Origin: Nematostella vectensis | Taxonomy: Eukaryota > Cnidaria > Anthozoa > Actiniaria > Edwardsiidae | Direction of reading: 5' to 3' | Assembly (NCBI RefSeq): GCF_932526225.1 | Contig: NC_064048.1 | Coordinates: forward strand, 10,858,688 to 10,922,687 | Length of the DNA stretch: 64,000 bases | In this document: positions 21,937 through 34,247 of the stretch, piece by piece | Layout of the letters: every line of letters begins with the position of its first letter | Numbering within the stretch: the stretch's first letter is position 1 | Position numbers and translations under genes: made by a program | The notes under the pieces: generated by a model | What the model saw: the letters and a program-made list of their open reading frames with translations, nothing else | Told to the model about the DNA's origin: nothing | The model's database searches: none

Positions 21937-24900
21937 CTGTCAAGAGAAAATGCGACACAAAAAGAAACAGTCATCTTCTTTATATTTTTTTCTTTTACAC
22001 TTTTCGCGGATTATAGATTACATATTTGAATTTGTAATTAGAATCTCACAAACTTGTAGTTAAACCATCTAAAAAATAGCTTTATTCTTCGCTTGCGAAA
22101 TTAGTAAAAAATGCAAAGTATTGAGTATGCAAGTGAAACATAATATATTATATATTCAACCTATTTTTAGAACAATGGTTAATATTACAAATGGTATTCT
22201 GTGATATTACTATTTATTTCTTCTAGCAAGTCTGGGAAGCATATGCAACCAGCAAAACATGATTATTCCGTTCTTTTTAATGATCATTCTTCTAGAAACA
22301 CACGAAAAGTTACCTATTGTTTTTGTTGTAGTCGGCCACTTTTTTTAATAGTAATAATATCTTAGGGATTTGTTATAACGGACGAGAAATGTAAGAACTA
22401 ACGTCAAGCTTTTAAATTATAGTTAACCTGTATTTTTAGGGGGAAATTCTGTCGACAATCATAAATGGTTTTATTTCCTTAATCGATGTACCTTTACATT
22501 TGTGGTTTGAATAATTACATATTTTTAAAAGTTCAAAAGAAAAAAATGCTTATTAGCAAATAACAAACCACTAACCTTAAAATTTCCTGTCGATCCCAGA
22601 CAATCCTGACCAATTTGTCGGTAAAAATGTTTATCTAAATAAGAAAAATAACATTAGACCACCAGCGCTAACAAGTCACAGATTGCAAGTTGATCGTAAA
22701 CACACCCCGTGAGTCACTTGGAAATGAAAAGCAAAATATGAAGTCATCTTTAACGATAATAAACATATTCGAAAAGGAGCCCATGACCACAGGGTTACCA
22801 AACGACCAGCAAACTACAGAGACAGCGAACTGCTACCAAGGCAACCAAGGGTATTATTACACAGGGATACCACCAAGGGCGATAGGTCCATGATGCAGTG
22901 CGAGTTTGATCTGTGATCTCGTGATCTCTACAGAGAATATATAGTCGGGTCGCTTAGCGCACAAAAAAAGCTCAATCTATACAGAGTGGACAAAAGCACC
23001 AAAATTGTTATAAACGTAGCCTAGAGGATGGTAATCAATATTGATCCATAAATAAAGAGCAATTATTTTTTTTAGAAATCTAGTGTTGCGGGTACCCTGT
23101 GGTAAGAATTTCATACGTTTTCAAGACACAAAAAAGATCAAAATGCACATATTTGAAAACGATTTCTATCATTTCAGCTGTATTCTATCGAAATTCGGGC
23201 CAAGAAACATATAAATAGCTATAAAAGCTACATTTGAAGAAGAAGGAAAACCTACTGGAACCCAGGCCCCACGCGGCTTTATTTACATCGCTTTTGCTAA
23301 CATGCAAATATGACTGATTTTTATTCATTAAATAAGCACAAATGTGGTGCACATGAATTTTCCCAGAAATTTTCTTTCAATGAGTTCTCTAAGTATTATA
23401 TTAAGAGCTATAGAGCTTTAATTAATTTAACCAGCGCGGCTGAATTGATAGGCCCGTCAGCAGGAAAAAAAAAAAGCTACCGATGAGGGAGATTTTTCAT
23501 AGCCTATTGTGCGTTGATAAATTATACCATGACAACTCGGATCATTTGTTTATCTTTTCGCTACGGCCCTATGTTATTTTAAAATCAAAGTATCACAATT
23601 GTTTCCGAGGCGAGAGCCTCGCTCTACCCCATGCTAGTTATGGGTCAAAGCGGGGGATCCGGCAGACGCCCTTGACTTCCAACCACTCGGTCGTATGGAG
23701 CCGAAAACCCTAGCTAATAGCGTTCCATGATTTATATTTTCATTTTGTAAAAAAAAAAAAAGAGGATATCGAACTAATATAGATCGGCAGCGGTGGCTGG
23801 CGTCTACAGATATGGCGCTCAAAACCTTCTGATCGTTAGAATAATAGAATAATTCTGGCTTTCGTCAGGTTTTGGGCTAAACGTGTCCTCTCTTAAGGTT
23901 GACGCTAGTATCGTCAACACTAGAGTTTTTGAACACTTGTTTATAGCACCGTCTTTTCTTTGGCACCTCGAAGAAAACGTCCCTGAGAAAGGAAAAAATC
24001 CTTTGTTTGGAAAAGAAATCCCCGCGGACCCTGGGCACATGCTAGCGTACGCGCATCATTCTGAAAAGTATCTTTCAGTTTGTTTCAGAATAACTTTCTC
24101 CCCTTTATTACAATAACGGTCCGCCGATCACTGATCCGCATCTTAGAAAAAGCCTCGAAAACTCTTTCCTTTAGTAGAAAATGGTTAAAGGATTTCTCAT
24201 TCCCAAAATATCCCAAGCGTGTCTCATGTACATTGTGGAGCTCGGACATCAGAAAAAGGAACGTACCATTTTCAACAGCCTCCACTTATATATTCTGTTA
24301 ATATATTCTATAAGCCTGACAAAAGCTCTATACTTTTTTTATCATCCTCTCTCTCTTCCTGGGGACCTTTCCTTTTCTTATGCTCCACGACCCTTTCCAT
24401 CCCTGAGGTCATCATTAAGACATCTTTAGGATAATAAAATAGTCTCCTATTGGTGCGGCGATTCATCACTTTGATGCACACGTAGGTAGCAATAAGCACT
24501 TTTTTTTTCGTAGTGCCTCTGCTGGTCAGCTTTTTTTAAAGTGCTTTCGAGCATTAATACCGCAAATTTGTGACAATTCCTGTGCCATTTTGCGCTATTT
24601 GCGCGACAAAGTTTCTACAGATGTTTCTTCTGCAGAACATCCAAATCTTCTAATATTCTCAAAAAAAGAATCACAACCTAATAACTTTGATTAAGGAGGC
24701 ATATCTAAAGCATCTTATTGGTCTTTGGTGTCTAGTCCCCCTTATTAAATCCATCTCTCCCTCTTTTTATTAAGCCAACGTCAAAATACCCGATAATCGC
24801 GATTAATAGCAGATTTAGAAGAAATAAATTTAAAATCAAGACAAAATTTCATATTTAGTAGGTTATAGACATTGTACGTCCTTGATACATAAAGAATTAG

Positions 24901-25984
24901 CTTTTTTTACCTAAAATACGCGATTATGAGGTACTTCCAGCATATACAGTGCCAATATAAGCCGCCATCTTGAGGGGGATTGGGTCTAGCTTTGAAAACG
25001 TTTTCTCTTAAATAAATCATTTTAATGCAGCCAACGACAGTTTTATCTTGAAATATTAACAAATACTGTTATATTTCCCCCACCAAAAAAAAAAAAAACA
25101 ATCAGATATTTCGCCTTAGTTTTGGAAATACAAGATCTTTTAAATTTCACCACAGGGAGCCCGTGATAGACGCTTTTTTTCTAATTTTTATTCCGTTACT
25201 ACACAAAATCCTCAAGTGGTACCGGTGGGCACCGGTCTTAATATTAATTAGCATCCTCTTGGCTATCTTTATGCCAAGTTTGGTGCTTTTGTCCGCTATG
25301 TATAGATTGAAACACTAAGCGATCGGAATAATAATGGAAAAGTGCAAAAAGATGGCCCTGGTATAATAGTTACTAGTTACTGGCAAAGTGGTCCATCCAA
25401 AAAAGCACCGAAGTAAGACAAGGGTCTCATTTCTACTTTAGTAAACACTGATAGTTTTCTTTGCAGTGTACACGTGCCCATGTGTTTTCACGTTGTAATT
25501 TGGTAAAAAAAAACCTGCTAAATTAGCCACTGATTGTATAGATAGCATTGGTTCTAAAATTTCCTTCTCCCACACAGGATGACCATACCTCTTTTAGATG
25601 TTGGGTAGCCTGTGGTGTTCCGTATATCCATGCAAAAGAACAAAACATGGCTGCGGTTAGCTGAAGCAAAAAGTGGGCCCTCGAAAAATGGCCAGGTCTA
25701 TCCTTCTGCGTTATCCTGAAGCATTGAAAATCATCCAGGATAAGGGAGAAATTGTTCTGCTTAGAACTGCAACATAAAACGACAATCAGTTGACAGTTTC
25801 AATTTGAAATTTCAGTTTCGAGTGACGAATATTTAAAAATCTGGAAACCGCTTTCTGTCTCCTGTGTCGGGATTACAAAATACATCTGTCTTTCGTGACC
25901 GCAATCTATTATCCGGCAATTCAAGGACATCGCAGGCCATTAGCACAATAGATAAGAAAACAAATATACTGATAGTTAAATACA
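21937..25984. other. Upstream regions of the CRD gene (-) and GAS2 (+)
   Basis: The divergent interval is AT-rich with no gene recognised. A possible minus-strand 5' UTR donor (AAG-GTTAGTG) lies near 22576 and a TATA-like CTATATATTC near 22936, compatible with a CRD-gene promoter; this is inference. Around 23483-24430 short open frames occur without recognisable domains. A dispersed repeat fills 24501-25100. Confidence 0.5.
24501..25100 (+). repeat. Dispersed repeat, copy A (see 42428)
   Basis: Shares long colinear stretches with 42428-42888 in the same orientation: TTTTTTTCGTAGTGCCTC, CCTGTGCCATTTTGCGCTAT, CTGCAGAACATCCAAA, GTCAAAATACCCGATAA, TTTAGTAGGTTATAGACAT, GGGGGATTGGGTCTAGCTTT and TATTAACAAATACTGTTATA. 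No coding frame or terminal repeats were found. It is probably a non-autonomous transposon. Confidence 0.8.
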
Positions 25985-28900
25985 ATGAGTAGTGGCATGA
26001 AGTCAGATGGGGGCAAGCAAGTCAGAGAGGAGAAAGAAAACCTAGAGCCAAACGACGTGGACGAAGACATGAGAATTGAACGATTCGGGGAAGATTTGAA
26101 CCCTCTCAAGGAAGACCTCGCAGAATGGCTATCCAGAGTATTAGAAGTTGAAGTCCAGGCGGATAATTTCATGGATTATTTAGATAATGGTGTCCTCCTA
26201 TGCAAGCTTGCACAATTAATCCAAAAGGCCGCTACAGAATGGATAAAACTTGACAAGGCGATGTCTGTCACTTTGCCGAGTCTTGGTTCGAGATTTCACC
26301 AAAATGCGAAGTCTGGGACCTTCTTTGCTCGGGATAACGCGGCTTATTTTCTCAAATGGTGCAAAGGAGTCGGTATTCAGGATTCCGTGATGTTCGAAAG
26401 TGATGGTTTAGTTTTGCAAAAGCAACCAAGGGAAGTTCTGCTGTGTTTGCTAGATGTTGCTAGATTCGCTGCAAATTTCGGGATCGACCCTCCAAACCTT
26501 GTAAAATTGGAAAAAGAGATTGACGAAGAAATAGAACAAGAAGTAAAACCGCCTAAAAAGGAAAAGAAACCTGCAAAACCTCTTGCTGTTGATGACGAGG
26601 TATGTAAGTCTTTTAAAATGTGATAATTGCAAATGTGATAATTGCAAAATTGAATTCATGGTTGTGTATCTATTTTATTAGTTGCTGACCTAATTATTAT
26701 TTTCGTTTTGATTGTTTAAATTTTCGTCTGAAAAACTATAATGGACTGTGTATTATCATTTATTCTGAAAAAAAGTCACACCTTGGAAATATTATTCTAA
26801 GCTTAAAGTAAACATCCTATGTTGTATATTGAAATTGAAACGGGAAACTACATTTGGATAACCCCTGGGGCGAATATTAAGACTGTTTGTAACAATCCCT
26901 TTTTTTTTAATTCACTGCTTTCAAATCCTTCAGTATTGTTGCTTTCTACATTTATAACAATATATTTTTTAATAATATATAAATATTTTATTAGTAGGGC
27001 ATACATGGGTGGAGCATTCCACTACTCCTCCCTTTTCTAAATTACATATTTTCATTCCACATATCTTTTACAACAATCATAAATACAATTGATAGTTTAG
27101 ATTTTGGTATTACAAGCACATAGACAAAGTGACGTTTATGAGACAGACTCAAACAGATGAGCTAAGTGTATAATTTAGTGAAAGTGTTGCTGGCCCACCT
27201 TTTTAATAGAACGTTAGCTTTTGTTGTAATTGTTTGGTTTTTAGACTGATAAAAATAGAAACCCAATGCCACAAAGTGGTAAAAAGCACTTTGTTGCCTA
27301 TAAAGACAGATGTTTTGTAAGGGTATCAATTTCAAACATCATGTTTATTTTTCATCACTTTTAAAACACTAACATTTTATAAAGTCAAAGTGTTTTGTAA
27401 GCTTACCTTTTGTGACCTTTTTTGAGTCTGTATTAGGGATCTCATAAAGTTAAAAAAATTCTAAAAATCTGATAAAAAAACTTGATAGATGTGACCATCC
27501 ACCAACCTCCATTTTTTTCCCGAATAAAGATCACAGGTCATGCTCGCCCCATGCTCTTTTTAGACTATTTAGAAAAATGAAAGAATAAACACCTTGTGTC
27601 ATTCTTACTTCTGTGAGAAGAGTAGTTAGTGCATTTCATTGCTATTTGCCAACAAATGCACAACAAATGGTACAGAGATGTACTCTAGACCAGCAATATT
27701 TTTTTATTTTCCCATTTTTTTCTTTTTTTTTCTGAGTTGCCCCTACCACCCTCTTCCATTTTTTTCTCAGATTTTTTAACATTTTAAATAGAAATATCCC
27801 AACCCATAAGGCACTTAAAGCAACATTATGATTTCCATGCCATAAAAGCTCTCATTACAAGCCCCCTCCACAACAGAATAAAAGTGTTTGTTAACCAATG
27901 TGCTGCTGTCAATGAAAAATACTGACTCAACTGTAATGTTTGCATTTGATTAAGGTATTCAGACTTGCCAAAAAGTACAGTGTGAAGATAGAACGGATAA
28001 AAGAAGGCCGCTACATTGTGGAGAACAAGATCAACATTTTTGTCAGGGTAAAGAGTCGGTCATACCAACATGTTATGTATATTATAACAGTGGTATAGGG
28101 GTGAGAATGGTATAGAGTGGGTAAAAGAAGGCAGTTACATAGTGGTAAACAAGATCCAATATTCTAATCAGGGTAAGGTGTTTGTCAGTCCAATGTTTTA
28201 AGTTGAATACTGCAACAGGGCCCATAGCTTAGTGCGGGTGCACATATCTCCATCCACCCCCTCCCACCTGCAGCTATCAACAAACAGCCGGTTATTCAAG
28301 TACACTCTATTTTCATAAGAATGTCTATGTTTTCAGCTGGCACTGGACCATTCTTATTTTTGGAAAATGTTTGTAAAATTGTTCATTAGATTTTAGTGTA
28401 TATGAAAATATAATACCCAGTGAATTGTTAGGAAATGATTACACAAAATGATTGATAGCAACACATTGTGAACACAACTTTATACTGCATTTTAGAATGT
28501 ATCAGACTGATAGGCTATCTCAGCCTCGGCATGTTCTCAGCATATTCTTAAAATCTGGTGAAATCTCAGGCTGAGGGTCTTAGAAAAAAGGGTTTTTATT
28601 TTAAAAAAAGGTGCATTGAATAAGGACAACCCTAATTACAGGGCTTCTGGAATTATGCACTTGTGCTAAAGCGCATAATTTGGCTTTTTCCGCGTATCCA
28701 CAAATTTCTGCGTAACCCCGCGTAATTTGGCTAAATTTTGAAAGACAAATAATTTAATTGCACAGCTGATGTGTTCTTTTAGGGTTCTTACCTCTATTTC
28801 GAACTGAATTTCGAAAACAAATAAAATGCCTAGGCGTTGTTTGCTAAACCGCGAAAGCCTAGGACTAATAATAAAATACCTTTTTTAATTGGCTGGTGGC

Positions 28901-30637
28901 TAGGAGCCAATTAAAACTTGCCTAAGATATTTTCATGCAAAAAAATAACCTTTTCAAGTTATTTCGTGCTTTCCTTTGGTACAAAATGTAGTTTGGGTGT
29001 AACAGTTGATATTCCTTGTAATTTAGCGCGTAATTCAGTAAAGAATCCCGCAAAATTTTGATTTTTAAAGAAAAATATATTGCAAAATCCCGCATAATTT
29101 AACGCGTAATGATTGATTTTCCTTGTAATTTAGCAAAGAATCCGGCATAATTTTGAGGGTTTTTTTTCGCGTAATTCCAGAAGCCCTGTACTCACGAGAA
29201 CGGTTCCGATGTTTCTTTTTGATTAAAGTAATTATGCAGTATATGTATTATGACAGTACATTCTAATAGTGTCTGATGCCTGGTTCGTATGACTCAAAAT
29301 TTTAAGGGCCTTAAAATGTTTTTTTTTTACTCAAATTCCAGAATTTCTAGCAAATATTATAATGCTTTGATTTATTTATTTGAGTTGTTACCAGTGAATT
29401 GTTATATTGTGCAAGCTCACGCTAAATTCTCAATTTACTGTTGTTCTGACTGTTCGGCCGCAGGAGCCATGTTATTTCAGAATATGGACTATAAAGAGCT
29501 TTCTACCAATATTTTTCCTAATTGCAGATTGTGCGTAACCATGTGATGGTCAGGGTAGGTGGCGGGTGGGACACCCTGGAGCATTTTATCAGCAGACATG
29601 ACCCCAAGAAGCTCGGAAAGATTCTCACCTGTAAGTTACATAGATCTCATGTAAACGAGCCTCACAAGGGTTTTACAATGACACTTGTAAATCACACTCT
29701 CCGTGTGTTATTAGAGGATACAGTACTTGCTGGCTTGGTGTCAGCACGTGCGCCTGCTTCCCAAAACTAGATAGTAAATAGATAGTTTTCTTTGTTGTAT
29801 AAAAACAAATAGATATCTTGTTTTTGTGCGTAGTCCTCAAATGGATCCTCAAAAGCACTACAGCCTGGAACGATAGTCATGCAACTCAACTACCTCTTGT
29901 TGCATTTTTTTTTGTTCATGACATGCTGTGAAGTCATCTGTGTTAATTTCTATAAAAAAATTGAAACCACTGGAGCAGATGTTATTGCTTTATTACAAAT
30001 CACAGAGAAATTTCTCACTAGCCTGAAAAATAGTGTTCAGACAAATCTGGAACTTATGGTCAAATAATGGCCTGTTTTTTTGTGGATGACCAGTTGTTCC
30101 CTGAAGAATTGGGGTTACACCTCCTCAATTATTCCCTGTATCTGCTAAGGGGGGGGGGGGGGGGGGGAGAGATTTTCTTTTGTAAAATTTTGGTTCTACT
30201 TGGGAGGGGTGGGGGGGGCTGGCAGCACCCCCCTACTACGCCCCTGTGATAGCTTGGCTCTACCAGGGGCGGATCCGGAGCCCCAAAAAGGGGGGCAGAA
30301 GCAAGGGATTTCCAGAAAGCGGGGGGGGGGGGGGACTATTCAATGTTCTTCCGTGTATTTCCTTACAGTATATATTTTTTGCCATTTTTAAGCCAAAAAT
30401 CTGAAAAAAGGGGGGCCAGGCCCTGCCCCCCTCTAGATCCGCCCCTGCCCCCCTCTAGATCCTCTCCTGCCCCCCTCTAGATCCTCTCCTGCCCCCCCTC
30501 TAGATCCGCCCCTGCCTATCATCAGTGCCCATGTGTTATCATCTGTCTTTACTCGTGTTTCAGCCACTCCTGCCCCTTGTCCCAACCATCACCATGGCGA
30601 CATTCAGTGCAAGGGACACTGCGTAGCATCAACATGA
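25985..30637 (+). CDS. GAS2: GAS2-like protein (CH and GAR domains)
   Basis: Four coding exons: 25985-26599, 27955-28047, 29528-29630, 30564-30637, all in phase, give 294 residues (human GAS2 is about 313). The whole calponin-homology domain, about residues 42-170 ([31 protein letters not shown]), sits in exon 1. A Lys/Glu-rich linker leads to the GAR domain at 206-272, with the hallmark [16 protein letters not shown] and a downstream HDP. The short C-terminus is Cys/His rich (CPNHHH, CKGHC). The family links actin filaments and microtubules in the cytoplasm. The acceptor TTGATTAAG of exon 2 has a weak pyrimidine tract. A plus-strand AATAAA at 31776 is the likely polyadenylation signal, only 55 bp before the SVIP stop codon. 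Confidence 0.92.
28100..28190 (+). pseudogene. Decayed tandem copy of the first GAR exon
   Basis: The stretch GTAAAAGAAGGCAGTTACAT with AGTGGTAAACAAGATC and CAGGGTAAG mirrors exon 27955-28047 (ATAAAAGAAGGCCGCTACAT, GTGGAGAACAAGATC, CAGGGTAAAG) and continues into the intron (GTCAGTCCAATGTT versus GTCATACCAACATGTT). Indels break the frame. It is a dead duplication of exon plus donor. Confidence 0.7.
28639..29188. mobile_element. 550-bp MITE with about 20-bp TIRs, TA flanks
   Basis: CAGGGCTTCTGGAATTATGC at 28639 is mirrored by GCGTAATTCCAGAAGCCCTG ending at 29188, and TA lies on both sides. The interior is AT-rich and repeats CGCGTAATTT/CGCATAATTT motifs. No transposase. It lies in the GAS2 intron between exons 2 and 3. 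A TA target suggests Tc1/mariner or a similar family, as inference. Confidence 0.8.
30264..30514. mobile_element. MITE-like element, CAGGGGCGGATC type ends
   Basis: It starts CAGGGGCGGATCCGGAG and ends CTCTAGATCCGCCCCTG; the right end is tandemly reiterated about four times (30430-30514). Related ends appear at 50815-50946 (GCGGATCTAG ... CTAGATCCACCCCTG) and a partial copy at 44700-44745. The interior has G-runs and no coding frame. It lies in the last GAS2 intron. Confidence 0.6.
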
Positions 30638-31832
30638 TCTCAATGGATCATTTGCTTATCATTAAAAGGGTATATCATACTGGTTGTTTTGGTAAAGCTA
30701 GAGTGGCAACATTTCTGGTGAGAGGTAACCTGGAGACGGTGTTAACTGTAGACCAGGGTAATTACAAAATCCTTTGGGATATTTTTATTTCAAACACTAT
30801 AGTGGGAAAAAAGCTCAAATTTCAATGACACAAATAGTTGAATCAATTTTAAAGAGTTGCATTTGATATTTTGTTTGCTATTCCTCACTAAAGTACTTAC
30901 ATAGACAGAAATGTTCTGCCTTATTAGATGTGAAATGTGCTTATTTGAAGTGTTATGTCAAGTTTTTTCACCATGTCCACCTGATGTGTTATCTTTTACG
31001 ATGTAAAATTGCTGTTTACCACATTTTCTTTTATCCCAGGGTTGAAATTTATTTTGAATATATCAACCATGTCTGTTTTTTATGGATAAACTCCAACATC
31101 TATTGAACTACTGTATCTGTATGTTTTTTTTTTTAGTGTTTGATTATATTTATTGAGGTGTCAACTACAAGTTGTCAATAATATGCTTGTAAAGATTACA
31201 ATTGTTTTATTTATTGTGATCCTTTCTGTCAGACAATAAGGACATAATTAAGCAAATATGATGGCAAGAAGGAAGAATATGACACTTAAAATGATCTTGC
31301 TTAGTAAATAGTTTTGAATTTTTTTTTAAATGCAACTTTTATAGCCCAGAAAACATAAAGATGAGTCAAGAACCTTATTTCTAACAAACAATGATTGTAT
31401 GGTTTTTAGCGTACAATTAAATTGATGTAGGTAGTGAAACCTTTTCATGTTATATTTTGGAGGAAAACTGATTACATGCATTAGATAGAGTGTATTCATG
31501 TCTAGGTCTTCAAATTTTCAATTGCTTTCTGCCAATGCCATTCCCATTGCCATCATCCTTGCTTAAGTCCCCAAATACTTTTTTTGAAGACAGCTGTTCA
31601 AAGCTAAAAAAAATAATTATATTTTTGGAGTAACTGTTTTACATCTTTGCACCTAGAGAGTGTTTGAAATAAGTAATTTATATTTTGTACAATACTTTTT
31701 AAAAAGTGTGTGGTATATTTATTTAATGAAAAAGAAAGTGAAAGAGTTGCTTTTAAGCTTTACAAAAAAAATCTCAATAAAAAGACAAATTTGAGACTAT
31801 AATGACTGGCTGTTTATCATCAGAAGTTTGAA

Positions 31833-33845
31833 TTATCCCACTGTCCACTGCAATAAAAAATAAGCCATTTTAGATACAGTATCATAAAAGTTAACAGCAT
31901 AACATAATTCAGCACAAAAGTAATGTTAACAACCTGTAAATTTTGCAAATTGCCCCAGTCACACCCTATCCCTCTAGCCTGCTAGCCGGAGATTCGGGAG
32001 GCGAGAGGAGGTATCCCAAGGAGGATTCACAGGAATCCCGAATCTCCGGAGAGCCGGCTAGCAAGCTAGATCTCTCTTAATCTTAGCGCTGCCCCCCCCC
32101 CCACCTCCAAACAGGGGCCTAACCTGACCCCTCCCCTCTTACCCTTAGCCCTACCCCACCCCCCTTAATCTTAGCCCAATCTTCCACATTCTCTTATACC
32201 TCTGCCATACCTGACATTTAGCCAAAGCCAGCCACACACCACACCCATCTTAGCCCTACCTACCCCCACCTCTTTTGCCTTTAATTAAGGGCCGGCTAAC
32301 AAAAAAGCTGTTGTTGTTGTCTCTTTGTCAGAGGCACCATTTTGTGATGACAAGCTTTGTTATTTTTTTGTGTTGCCACTGTTTAAAGGTATTACGGGCT
32401 CATCGCATGGAAAACTTGTCAAGGTAAACATGCTCATGTAGACAGCATGTCTACAAAAATGACTAGAACTGTCAAGAAAAACTTGTAAAGTAAAAAATGC
32501 CCTTGTAAACGGCCCTTTAGTCTCACCACACCCCACCCGTCTTTCCCTTCGTCCCGCCTCTCACACCCTCTTCTACCCTTGCCTCACCTAACCCTTCCTT
32601 CTAATCTTAGCCCACCCCACCTATTTTACCCTTAGTCTCACCACACCCCACCTCTTTTACCCTTAGTCTCACCACACCCCACCTCCTTTACCCTTAGTCT
32701 CACCACACCCCACCTCCTTTACCCTTAGTCTCACCACACCCCACCCTTTGTACCCTTAGCCCCACCCCACCTCCTTTACCCTTAGTCTCACCACACCCTA
32801 CCTTCTTTACCCTTAGTCTCAGCACACCACACCCCACCTCTTTTACCCTTAGTCACACCACACCCTACCTCCCTTACCCTTAGCCCCAACCTATACCTCT
32901 TCAACCCTTAGTCTTGTCACACCCCGCCCCTCTTACCCTTAGCCCTGCCTCCCCCTGAGCTTTTGCGGCTTTCTCTGCATTTTCTCTCTTCTGTTGCTGC
33001 CTCTTTAATCTCTCTGGGTCTTTTATTCCTTTGCCTTCAGCCTGAAAAATTGTTTGTGTAGCAGCATAAAAGACATGCAAGAGAGGATTGTTTTCTAAAC
33101 CTCAACAACAAGGCAATAGGCTCCCAGGTAAGTAAAGTATAGTGTATAAATGATGGGTCAAATCACTTATCATATTTATTGTAGTGACACTTGCTCACTG
33201 CTAAATGAACACGGATTAGTAAACAAAGTGCTGCAGATAATGGTTTGTTTAGAGGTAAAATAAGGGATATTTTCTACCTGTTGCTGCTGGCGTGCTGCAG
33301 CTTCTGCTTGTTGCTGTCTCCTTGTTTCCTTGAGAAGGAAAACATCATCATTTTAACAAGAAAATACATTTTCAAACATTTAGCGAAATGGAAGGTAACC
33401 AAGTGGACGAATTAGACATTCGCATCACTAGCCAGCCTGAAGGCAACCAAAGCATATCTGTGTTGCCATATGATTCACAAAACATATGATTTAAGCTACA
33501 TGACATGAATAAAGCTCAGCCTTTGCCATGGTGGTTAAAAAATAGCAAGTTGCATTATGGGGTGGTAAGCATTGCCCTTTAAAGGTTCAGTAAAATTGTT
33601 CAGTTTATTTTGCACTATTTTTGGATACAGTTACTTTGTTACAAGCTACCGCATAACTTAGAGTCCACACTATGAGCTAAAGATTTCTGTTGAAGATCTC
33701 GCAATTATCATAAAAATATACTCAAATAGTTGGATATAGAGTCTAAAAGATAAAGCGAGAACTGCTTTTCACTGCTAACCTCGTCTGGTGTTACGACAGT
33801 TGTTGCCGGTTCCTGGGGACTCAAGCAATCATAGCAATTCCCCAT
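31833..33845 (-). CDS. SVIP: Small VCP/p97-interacting protein
   Basis: Four coding exons on the minus strand: 33845-33780, 33328-33278, 33041-32937, 31847-31833 (66+51+105+15 bp, all phase 0), giving 78 residues versus 77 in human. The N-terminus MGNCYDC suits N-myristoylation at Gly2 and palmitoylation of Cys4, which anchor SVIP to membranes. Residues from about 27 (RQQQAEAAARQ) align with the VCP-interacting motif R-x5-A-A-x2-R, with Gln in place of the last Arg. A basic coiled helix follows, and the protein ends AGLR-WTVG, the WTV-type tail typical of SVIP. The last four residues come from a 15-bp exon after a consensus acceptor (TTTTATTGCAG). In vertebrates SVIP binds VCP and restrains ER-associated degradation. 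Confidence 0.9.
31973..32069. mobile_element. 97-bp palindromic element
   Basis: CTAGCCTGCTAGCCGGAGAT and TCGGGA are mirrored by TCCCGAATCTCCGGAGAGCC with GGCTAGCAAGCTAG. The hairpin sits in the last SVIP intron. It has arms of about 30 bp with a small bulge and a 35-bp centre. Confidence 0.65.
32605..32945. repeat. 31-bp array starting at the SVIP exon 3 donor, about 11 copies
   Basis: On the minus strand, exon 3 ends CTAAGG-GTAAGAGGGGCGGGGTG, and the units that follow repeat CTAAGG-GTAAAGGAGGTGGGGTG with TGGTGAGA. Each unit is a copy of the exon end plus 5' splice site. Read-through of the true donor meets TGA after 12 codons. Confidence 0.9.
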
Positions 33846-34247
33846 CGCATCGTAGCTTCAAAGAAGACAGTCAACACGGCACTTGGTGTCCTAGAATACC
33901 GCCAGAAACATTCACAATCCGCGGATTACACCTGTGGTTGTGTGATCAAGTGCTCGAATTGTTTTGATCAGATGTTCTTTGGGGTGCGTAAACCGCTGGT
34001 TCTTGAACTGTGGGCAATCATTCCGAGAAAAAGTCGAGGATATCTCAAGTATACTAGAAACTAATAAAAGCATTGGATGCTTTGAAAGAGGCTTCATGAT
34101 CGATATGAAACATTGTATAGAGAGGGTATTTGATTAACTCGTAAAAAATTATGCTTAAAAAAACTCGAAGATTTGCTTTTCTACTCTCCGACAATTTTCC
34201 GAGTAAAAGCCGACTTTTGCGTGGCATTCTGGGTACAGGAAATAAAA
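33846..34247. promoter_or_regulatory. Shared upstream region of SVIP (-) and SMPD2 (+)
   Basis: The two start codons point away from each other and are 402 bp apart, the arrangement of a bidirectional promoter. No TATA box is obvious on either strand. The SMPD2 start sits in AAAAATGGCGG, a good initiation context. Joint control is inferred from spacing only. Confidence 0.5.

Noticed and set aside
23483-24434. Several 60-80-codon frames upstream of GAS2
   Set aside because: No recognised motif or consistent splice structure; a lineage-specific exon cannot be ruled out but is unsupported.
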